A stretch of DNA of 12,185 nucleotides from an uncultured Oscillibacter sp. (GTDB lineage Bacteria; Bacillota; Clostridia; Oscillospirales; Oscillospiraceae): the NCBI RefSeq assembly GCF_910584465.1, contig NZ_CAJUBK010000061.1, forward strand, positions 1-12,185. The letters run 5' to 3'. Shown here in pieces: positions 6,757 to 12,185 of this stretch; positions within the stretch are counted from its first letter, which is position 1, and each line of letters begins with the position of its first letter. The notes beneath the pieces are model-generated. The model did not search any database. It was not told the DNA's origin and saw nothing but the letters and a program-made list of their open reading frames with translations. The position numbers were made by a program, and so were the translations under genes.

Positions 6757-7836
6757 ATGAACAAACCGATCCTGGGCATCACCATGGGCGATCCCTTTGG
6801 CAACGGCCCCGAGATCACCGTCAAGGCCCTGGCGGACAAGTCGGTCTATGACCGCTGCCGCCCCCTGGTCGTCGGCGACGTGTCCGCCATGGAGTACGCC
6901 GCCAGGGCCGCCAAGAAGGTCTCCGGTATCGAGATGAAGATCCGGGGCATCCGGGCCGTCAGTGAGGCGGAGTACGAATACGGCGTCATCGACGTGTACG
7001 ACCTGGGGCTGCTGAAGGCGTCGGACATCCCCGGCGACCCGGACGATCCCAAGCCCTTCGGGCTGGGCGCCACCGCCCTGGGCGGCGAGGCGGCCTTCCA
7101 GTACGTGAAGAAAGTTATCGAGCTGGCCATGGCCGGCGAGGTGGACGCCACCGTCACCAACGCCCTGAGCAAAGAGGCCATCAACATGGCGGACCACCAC
7201 TACAGCGGCCACACGGAGATCTACGCCGACTATACGAAGACCAGCAAGTACACCATGATGCTGGCCCACGAGGAGCTGCGCGTGGTCCACGTCTCCACCC
7301 ACGTCTCCCTCCGGGAGGCCTGCGACCGGGTGAAGAAGGACCGGGTCCTGGACGTGATCCGGATCGCCAACGAGGGCTGCAAGGCCATCGGCATCAAGGA
7401 GCCCAAGATCGCCGTGGCGGGCCTGAACCCCCACTGCGGGGAGAACGGCATGTTCGGCCGGGAGGAGATCGAGGAGATCCAGCCCGCCATCGACGCCGCC
7501 ATGGCCGAGGGGATCGTCATCCCCGAGAAGAAGCCCACCCCGCCGGACACCGTCTTTTCCAAGGCGCTGGGCGGCTGGTATGACATCGTGGTCGTCATGT
7601 ACCACGACCAGGGCCACATCCCCCTGAAGGTCAAGGGCTTCGTCTACAACAAGGCCGAGGGCCACTGGGACGCCGTGGCCGGCGTGAACGTCACCCTGGG
7701 CCTGCCCATCATCCGCGCCTCCGTGGACCATGGCACCGGCTTCGGCCACGCCGGAGACGGCCACGCCAACGAGCTGAGCCTGGTCAACGCCATGGACTAC
7801 GGCATCCGCATGGCCAACGCCAAGGCGGAGGGGTGA
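6757..7836 (+). CDS. pdxA: PdxA-family 4-phospho-acid-sugar dehydrogenase (PdxA2-like)
   Basis: NAD- and divalent-metal-dependent oxidative decarboxylase, 359 aa. PdxA of vitamin B6 synthesis oxidises 4-hydroxythreonine phosphate. Paralogues (PdxA2) next to DUF1537 kinases oxidise 4-phospho-D-threonate or -erythronate, giving dihydroxyacetone phosphate and CO2. The sequence shows GITMGDPFGNGPEI (7-20), GHTE (151-154), THVSL with H182, GLNPHCGENGMFG with H226, MYHDQGH with H283, and the C-terminal RASVDHGTGF (320-329). H182, H226 and H283 correspond to the metal ligands of E. coli PdxA, so the enzyme looks intact. The ATG at 6757 has AAGGAGG upstream, 35 bases after the aldolase. Context (kinase, aldolase, transporter; no pdxJ) points to catabolism rather than B6 synthesis. 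The gene name is that of the family; the PdxA2 role is inferred from the neighbours. Confidence 0.92.
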   Translation: MNKPILGITMGDPFGNGPEITVKALADKSVYDRCRPLVVGDVSAMEYAARAAKKVSGIEMKIRGIRAVSEAEYEYGVIDVYDLGLLKASDIPGDPDDPKPFGLGATALGGEAAFQYVKKVIELAMAGEVDATVTNALSKEAINMADHHYSGHTEIYADYTKTSKYTMMLAHEELRVVHVSTHVSLREACDRVKKDRVLDVIRIANEGCKAIGIKEPKIAVAGLNPHCGENGMFGREEIEEIQPAIDAAMAEGIVIPEKKPTPPDTVFSKALGGWYDIVVVMYHDQGHIPLKVKGFVYNKAEGHWDAVAGVNVTLGLPIIRASVDHGTGFGHAGDGHANELSLVNAMDYGIRMANAKAEG

Positions 7837-7848
7837 CTCCCGTTTGTC

Positions 7849-7870
7849 TTTACCCGGCACCGCCGGTAAA
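7849..7870 (+). other. Intercistronic hairpin before the TRAP receptor gene
   Basis: TTTACCCGGC (7849-7858) pairs with GCCGGTAAA (7862-7870) around a 3-nt ACC loop, with a single bulged C. It starts 12 bases past the PdxA-homologue stop and ends 36 bases before the receptor ATG. No U-run follows, so it is unlikely to be a strong terminator. It could protect the downstream receptor mRNA after processing. Function is inferred only from position. Confidence 0.4.
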
Positions 7871-7906
7871 GGATCGTGTCATAAAAATTTGAAAGGAAGA
7901 ACGATC

Positions 7907-8995
7907 ATGAAGAAAGTATTTGCTCTCATCCTGACCCTCGCGATGGTGCTGAGCCTGGCCGCCTGCGGCGGCGGGGACAGCGGGAGCCAGAGCGCCCCTC
8001 CCGCCGACGGCGGCTCCCAGTCCGGTGACGCCGGCAGCGGCACGCAGAGCACCGAGATCTCCGGCAGCGTGGACCTGACCTTCGCGGCCCAGGAAGTCGG
8101 CACCGCGGCCTATAACTACGCCGCCGCCATCCAGACCGCCATCGTCAAGGAGATCCCCGGCGCCAACATCAGCATCACCACCACCTCCCCCGGCGGCGTG
8201 GGCGCCCCCATCATCGTCAACGGCGGCGCGCAGTGCGACATCGTCATGTCCAACTCCGCCCCCGCCAAGTGGAGCATGGAAGAGGGCATCCTGGGCAACG
8301 GCCCCACCCCCGACATCTGCGCCATCGCCGGCGGCCTGGGCCATGACTTCGTCAACGTCATGTTCACCCAGAAGTTCGTCGACGCCACCGGCATCACCAC
8401 CGTGGAGGACCTGGTGGCCCAGAAGTACCCCGTGAAGCTGGTCATCAAGACCAACGGCACCTTCGGTGAGCTGGCCGCCGAGAAGGTCTTCGAGGCCCTG
8501 GGCGTGACCCTGGAGGACGTGGCCTCCTGGGGCGGCGTGGTCGAGAAGACCGGCGGCGACGCCATCAAGAGCGGCCTGCAGGACGACCTGTACGACATGA
8601 CCATCGACCACATCGGCGCCGGCCAGGCCAACACCTCCGAGCTGTGCCTGACCCACGACATGTACGATGTCCAGCTGGGCGAGGAGACCATGAAGAAGAT
8701 GGTGGAGATGGGCTATGACTACGTCACCGTCGACGCCAACACCTGGAACGGCCAGACCGAGGAGATCAAGACCGTCGGCTCTCAGCAGGTGATCTTGGTC
8801 CCGACGAACCTGGACTATGCCGTGGCTTACCACATGGCGAAGGCCGTCTGCGAGAACAAGGACGACCTGGCCAGCGCCGTGGCGGCCATGAGCTACTTCG
8901 ATCCCGCCACCGCCGGCACCCTGACCCTCACCGGCGTGCCCCTGCATCCCGGCGCCGCCGCCTACTACGAGGAGATGGGCTACGCCCACGGCTGA
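7907..8995 (+). CDS. TAXI-family TRAP transporter solute-binding lipoprotein
   Basis: Extracytoplasmic substrate receptor of a tripartite ATP-independent (TRAP) transporter, TAXI type, 362 aa. The N-terminus has a lysine pair (K2, K3), a hydrophobic core and the lipobox LAAC with C20 as the lipidated cysteine, typical of Gram-positive membrane anchoring. A Gly/Ser/Gln-rich linker (about 21-50) leads into the binding domain, where GTAAYNYAAAI matches the conserved first strand-helix of TAXI receptors. The ATG at 7907 follows GAAAGG and makes the signal start correctly. A longer reading from a TTG at 7844 would add 21 residues before the signal and is rejected. Together with the fused permease that follows it forms a complete ion-driven importer. 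The operon suggests an acidic sugar derivative as substrate, but TAXI receptors are also known or predicted to bind dicarboxylates and amino acids. Confidence 0.93.
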   Translation: MKKVFALILTLAMVLSLAACGGGDSGSQSAPPADGGSQSGDAGSGTQSTEISGSVDLTFAAQEVGTAAYNYAAAIQTAIVKEIPGANISITTTSPGGVGAPIIVNGGAQCDIVMSNSAPAKWSMEEGILGNGPTPDICAIAGGLGHDFVNVMFTQKFVDATGITTVEDLVAQKYPVKLVIKTNGTFGELAAEKVFEALGVTLEDVASWGGVVEKTGGDAIKSGLQDDLYDMTIDHIGAGQANTSELCLTHDMYDVQLGEETMKKMVEMGYDYVTVDANTWNGQTEEIKTVGSQQVILVPTNLDYAVAYHMAKAVCENKDDLASAVAAMSYFDPATAGTLTLTGVPLHPGAAAYYEEMGYAHG

Positions 8996-9034
8996 GCCGC
9001 TCCCCGGCCCGAGGGCCTGAAGCGAGACCCGCCT

Positions 9035-9079
9035 GCCGCCGGGGGACGAGGATCCCCCTCGTCCCCCGGCGGCTTCTCT
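9035..9079 (+). terminator. Strong 16-bp hairpin between receptor and permease genes (attenuator-like)
   Basis: GCCGCCGGGGGACGAG (9035-9050) and its exact complement (9058-9073) flank a 7-nt loop, followed by TTCTCT (9074-9079). A perfect 16-bp GC-rich stem is the most stable structure in the window. The short pyrimidine tail is weak, so read-through is expected. In binding-protein transporter operons such structures often lower permease expression relative to the receptor, or protect the receptor mRNA 3' end. The permease ATG follows 39 bases later with its own GAGGAGG. Confidence 0.55.
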
Positions 9080-9117
9080 ACACAACACCCACAGAACCTG
9101 AGGAGGGATATCGAACG

Positions 9118-11094
9118 ATGGGAAAGAAACTCGAATGGCGCCAGGCTGCGGCGATCGCGCTGACAGTGGTGTTCTTCCTGTTCCAGATGTATCTGGCACT
9201 GATCAAGCAGCTGCCCACCATGCTCCAGGCGCCCCTGCACCTGCTCTTCGCCCTGGCGCTGGTCTATCTCTACAATCCCCCTGACAAGAAATACCGCAAG
9301 AAGCTCCAGAAGGCGAAGGGCGGCGACGCCACGGAGCAGGAGCTGGATAAGTTCGCCTGGTCCCGCTGGATCGACGTCCTGGTGGTGGGCTGCATCGTCT
9401 TCCAGCTTTACTACGTCCTGACCCGCTACCAGTCCCTGGTGGACCATGTGCTCTTCATCAGCCCGGTGGACGGCATCGACATCGCCTTCATGGCGATCAC
9501 CGCCGTGCTGCTGCTGGAGGCCGTCCGCCGCACCCTGGGCGGCATCCTCTTTGGATTCATCCTGCTGTTCATCGTCTACGCCTGGACCGCGCAGTATCTG
9601 CCCGGCATCCTCTACACCCGGGGCAAGCCCATGGCCGCCATGCTCAAGCAGTTCACCGAGGGCATGACCATGAGCACCTCCGGCATCTTCGGCTCCCCGC
9701 TCCAGACCTCGGCGAACAGCCTGTTCTACTTCATCGTCTTCGGCGCCTTCTTCTCCGCCTTCGGCGGAGGCCAGCTGCTGATCGACATCGGCATGAAGGC
9801 GTCCAACAAGGGCTCCGGCGGCCCCGCCAAGGCGGCGGTCATCTCCTCCGGCCTCATGGGCATGATCTCCGGCTCCGCCGTGGCCAACGTGGCCACCACC
9901 GGCGTCATGACCATCCCCATGATGAAGAAAGTGGGCTATGAGCCCGAGGAGGCCGGCGCCATCGAGGCCGTGGCCTCCACCGGCGGACAGGTCATGCCGC
10001 CCATCATGGGCGTCGGCGCGTTCATCATGGCGGAGATGCTGGGCATCTCCTACGGCAAGGTCGCCGCTTCCGCCATCATCCCAGCCGTGGCGTACTACTT
10101 CGCCGTGTTCGTCCTGGTGGACCGGCTGGCCGCCAAGCGGGCCAGCCGCCTGGACGGCAAGGTGGACACCACCATCCAGGTGGAGCGCAAGATCCTCCCC
10201 CGCCTCTACCTGCTGCTGCCCGCCGCCATCCTGGTCGCCTTCATCATCATGGGCGCCTCCCTGATGCGCGCCGGCACCATGGGCATCTTCGCCTGCCTGG
10301 CCTGCGACGTGATCAGCTATTTCGTGGGCGAGCGGAAGGACTTCGTGGGGCTGAAGGGCATCTGGGCGTGCTGCATGGACGGCGCGAAGCAGGCCGCCGA
10401 GATCGCCATCCCCACCGCCGCCTGCGGCATCATCATCAACGTGGTCACCGGCCAGACGGCCCTGGCCACCAACCTCTCCGCCGTCATCAGCGGCCTGGGC
10501 ACCGAGAACCTGTTCCTGGCCCTGCTGATCGGCATGGTGGGCTGCATGCTGCTGGGCATGGCCCTGCCGACCGTGGCCGCTTACCTGGTGGGCGTGATCT
10601 TGTTCGTGCCCTGCATCCGCCCGATCCTGATCGCCGGGGGCATGGCCGACGCCACCGCCAACCTCTGCGCCAACATGTTCGTGTTCTACTACGGCATCAT
10701 GGCGCAGATCACGCCTCCCGTGTGCGTGGCGTCCTATACCGCCGCGGGCATCGCCGACGCCAACGCCATGAAGACGGGCCTGAAGGGCTTCACCTTCGCT
10801 ATGGTGGGCTTCCTGGTCCCGTTCGTGTTCGTGTACAACCCGGCCATCCTGCTGGAGGGCAGCGTCATGGAGATCGCCCTGGGCGCGGCCATGCTGCTGT
10901 GCGGCACCTTCTTCCTGGCGGTGGAGGTCGCCGGTTACTTCAACATCGACCTGAACGTCGTGGAGCGGGTGCTGCTCTTCGTGGCGGCGATCTGCCTCAT
11001 CAGCCCGGAGATCGTCACCTCCGTCATCGGCATCGTCCTGGGCGCGGTGCTGCTGTTCCTGAACACCGCCCGGAAGAAGAAGGCCGCGGCCTGA
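9118..11094 (+). CDS. TRAP transporter fused permease subunit (DctQM, TAXI type)
   Basis: Integral membrane permease with the small (4TM, DctQ-like) and large (12TM, DctM-like) subunits fused in one chain of 658 aa, the usual form partnering TAXI receptors. The N-terminal third has hydrophobic segments from about residue 10 to 160, including a cytosolic-looking charged stretch (about 55-80, many Lys). The large-subunit signature lies at about 252-300: GSAVANVATTGVMTIPM, then a segment ending STGGQVMPPIMGVGAF. A later repeat carries GMALPTVAAYLVG and ITPPVCVASYTAAGIA. The tail is lysine-rich (RKKKAAA). The ATG at 9118 has GAGGAGG about 11 bases upstream. It should import the receptor-bound solute using an ion gradient, typically Na+ or H+. 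No truncation or frameshift is seen. Confidence 0.95.
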   Translation: MGKKLEWRQAAAIALTVVFFLFQMYLALIKQLPTMLQAPLHLLFALALVYLYNPPDKKYRKKLQKAKGGDATEQELDKFAWSRWIDVLVVGCIVFQLYYVLTRYQSLVDHVLFISPVDGIDIAFMAITAVLLLEAVRRTLGGILFGFILLFIVYAWTAQYLPGILYTRGKPMAAMLKQFTEGMTMSTSGIFGSPLQTSANSLFYFIVFGAFFSAFGGGQLLIDIGMKASNKGSGGPAKAAVISSGLMGMISGSAVANVATTGVMTIPMMKKVGYEPEEAGAIEAVASTGGQVMPPIMGVGAFIMAEMLGISYGKVAASAIIPAVAYYFAVFVLVDRLAAKRASRLDGKVDTTIQVERKILPRLYLLLPAAILVAFIIMGASLMRAGTMGIFACLACDVISYFVGERKDFVGLKGIWACCMDGAKQAAEIAIPTAACGIIINVVTGQTALATNLSAVISGLGTENLFLALLIGMVGCMLLGMALPTVAAYLVGVILFVPCIRPILIAGGMADATANLCANMFVFYYGIMAQITPPVCVASYTAAGIADANAMKTGLKGFTFAMVGFLVPFVFVYNPAILLEGSVMEIALGAAMLLCGTFFLAVEVAGYFNIDLNVVERVLLFVAAICLISPEIVTSVIGIVLGAVLLFLNTARKKKAAA

Positions 11095-11134
11095 CCGCCG
11101 CCCCTGCCTGTACCGAGGACTCCCCCTGCGGAGC

Positions 11135-11163
11135 CGGGCGGGACGGCCCCGCCGTCCCGCCCG
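11135..11163 (+). terminator. 13-bp GC-rich hairpin after the permease gene (partial terminator)
   Basis: CGGGCGGGACGGC (11135-11147) pairs perfectly with GCCGTCCCGCCCG (11151-11163) around a CCC loop, 40 bases past the permease stop. No U-run follows (GTGCCCTTCCCC), so complete termination is doubtful. The next gene starts 42 bases later on the same strand with its own ribosome site and no obvious promoter between, so transcription probably reads through. It may lower expression of the propeller gene or stabilise mRNA ends. Confidence 0.45.
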
Positions 11164-11205
11164 TGCCCTTCCCCGCACACTATCACGTTTGAAAGGATGA
11201 GACCC

Positions 11206-12185
11206 ATGAAATATCCCGTCCTGCCCGGCCTGACCCCCGACGGCGTCCTGTATGAGAACCTGGAAATGGGCACCGTGGAGGCCGTCATCCCCCCCGGCGT
11301 CCACCCCACCTGCCACTCTCCCGCCACGCTGGAGCTGCCCGGCGGCGACCTGCTGTGCTGCTGGTTCGCGGGCACCTATGAGGGCAGCGCCGACGTGCAC
11401 ATCGTCTGCGCCCGCCTGCCCAAGGGCGCGGACCGCTGGACGGAGCCCGTGGATATCTCCGGCGACCCTGCCCGCAGCGAGCAGAACCCCTCCCTGTTCA
11501 ACGGCCCCGACGGGGCGGTCTGGGCCATGTACACCGCCCAGAAGGACCGGGAGGCGGGGAAGGACAACATGCAGTTCACCTCCCAGGTCCGCGTCCAGAA
11601 GAGCACGGACGGCGGAGCGACCTGGGGCCCCTATGAGACCATGTTCCCCCGGGAGGGCACCTTCTGCCGCCAGGCGATCCAAGTGCTCTCCAACGGCCGC
11701 TGGATCTTCGCCAACTGGCTGTGCACCGATTCCGTGGACGGCCTGTCCGGCGACCCCACCGTCTTCCAGATCTCCGAGGACCAGGGGGCGACCTGGCGGC
11801 AGGTGGATATGCCGAACAGCCGCGGCCGGGTCCACGCCAACGTGGTGGAGCTGGAGGGGGGCCATCTGGTGGCCTTCATGCGGGACCGGGAGGCGGCGAA
11901 CATCTACCGCAGCGAGTCCTTCGACTGGGGGGACACCTGGTCGGAGCCCCAGCCCACGCCCCTGCCCAACAACAACTCCAGCATCAGCGCCATCCGGCTC
12001 CAGAGCGGCCGGATCGCCGTGGCCTGCAACCCCACCTGCACCCCGGAGCCCGTCCCCGGCAAGGCGGCCTGGCCCGGCCTGCGGTGCCCCGTGGCCGTGG
12101 CCCTCAGCGAGGACGGCGGCCGGACCTTCCCCCTGATCCGCTGGATGGAGCGGGGCGAGGGCTTCATGGGCGACGAGAACAAGAC
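11206..12185 (+). CDS. Sialidase-like Asp-box (BNR) beta-propeller protein, 3' end beyond window
   Basis: About 326 codons are visible and the frame is open to the right edge. At least four Asp-box-like motifs recur at propeller spacing: STDGGATW (133-140), SEDQGATW (190-197), SESFDWGDTW (236-245) and SEDGGRTF (301-308). This points to a six-bladed sialidase-like (BNR_2) fold. Other family-like landmarks are CHSPATLELPGGDLL (36-50), WFAGTYEG (53-60) and LPNNNSSI (253-260). There is no signal peptide or membrane segment, so it should act in the cytosol on an imported solute, unlike secreted sialidases. The ATG at 11206 is chosen because GAAAGG lies 10 bases upstream; an in-frame ATG at 11197 sits too close to that site. 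It is the last visible gene of the operon. It may be a glycosidase, lyase or lactonase-like enzyme preparing the substrate of the downstream route; none of these is shown by sequence. No classical FRIP motif is seen, so sialidase activity is doubtful. Confidence 0.85.
   Translation, partial: MKYPVLPGLTPDGVLYENLEMGTVEAVIPPGVHPTCHSPATLELPGGDLLCCWFAGTYEGSADVHIVCARLPKGADRWTEPVDISGDPARSEQNPSLFNGPDGAVWAMYTAQKDREAGKDNMQFTSQVRVQKSTDGGATWGPYETMFPREGTFCRQAIQVLSNGRWIFANWLCTDSVDGLSGDPTVFQISEDQGATWRQVDMPNSRGRVHANVVELEGGHLVAFMRDREAANIYRSESFDWGDTWSEPQPTPLPNNNSSISAIRLQSGRIAVACNPTCTPEPVPGKAAWPGLRCPVAVALSEDGGRTFPLIRWMERGEGFMGDENK

Noticed and set aside
6757..7836. Vitamin B6 biosynthesis role for the PdxA homologue
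   Set aside because: No pdxJ or other B6 gene is nearby. It sits between a DUF1537 kinase operon and a transporter, the context of catabolic PdxA2 proteins.
8980..11865. A 961-codon open frame on the minus strand, and other long antisense frames
   Set aside because: They lie opposite well-supported genes, are full of low-complexity Gly/Ala/His/Asp, and arise because GC-rich coding DNA leaves few stops in other frames.
5810..12185. Sialic acid catabolism (NanA-like aldolase, TRAP importer, sialidase-like protein)
   Set aside because: No NanE, NanK or NagA/NagB homologue is present. The receptor is TAXI-type, not SiaP-like, the propeller lacks a signal peptide, and the kinase/PdxA pair points to four-carbon acids.

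Overview
The window is about 12 kb of very GC-rich DNA (roughly two thirds G+C by eye). It has strong AGGAGG-type ribosome binding sites, a Gram-positive-style lipoprotein signal and closely packed genes. This suggests a GC-rich anaerobic Firmicute of the Oscillospiraceae type (Flavonifractor/Lawsonibacter-like). That placement is an inference from sequence style and gene content; no rRNA or marker gene is present.

Left part (1-3118), minus strand: a beta-CASP metallo-beta-lactamase-fold nuclease gene runs off the left edge and has its own promoter. It is preceded by a gene for a PrpR-like, Fis-HTH regulator of the sigma54-activator architecture. This regulator keeps a Walker A motif but has lost GAFTGA and the Walker B Asp-Glu, so it probably does not work with sigma54.

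Centre (3119-3361): a strikingly AT-rich divergent intergenic region. It holds a very good sigma70 promoter for the regulator, a plausible sigma70 promoter for the rightward operon, and three copies (two forward, one reverse) of an 18-bp quasi-palindromic element. One copy lies over the regulator's start point, one upstream of the operon promoter and one in the operon leader.

Right part (3362 to the right edge), plus strand: one apparent operon. The order is a four-carbon acid-sugar kinase (DUF1537 family), an iron-type alcohol dehydrogenase, a DapA/NAL-family aldolase, a PdxA-family dehydrogenase, a TAXI-type TRAP substrate-binding lipoprotein, a fused TRAP permease, and a signal-less Asp-box beta-propeller (sialidase-like) protein cut by the window end. 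Kinase plus PdxA2 is the known core of D-threonate/D-erythronate catabolism to dihydroxyacetone phosphate. The transporter would import an acidic substrate, and the aldolase, alcohol dehydrogenase and propeller could convert a larger or modified acid sugar into the kinase substrate. GC-rich hairpins sit before the receptor, between receptor and permease, and between permease and propeller, which could set unequal expression of the transporter parts.

No rRNA, tRNA, CRISPR array or mobile element was recognised. No gene-free stretch exceeds 300 bases.
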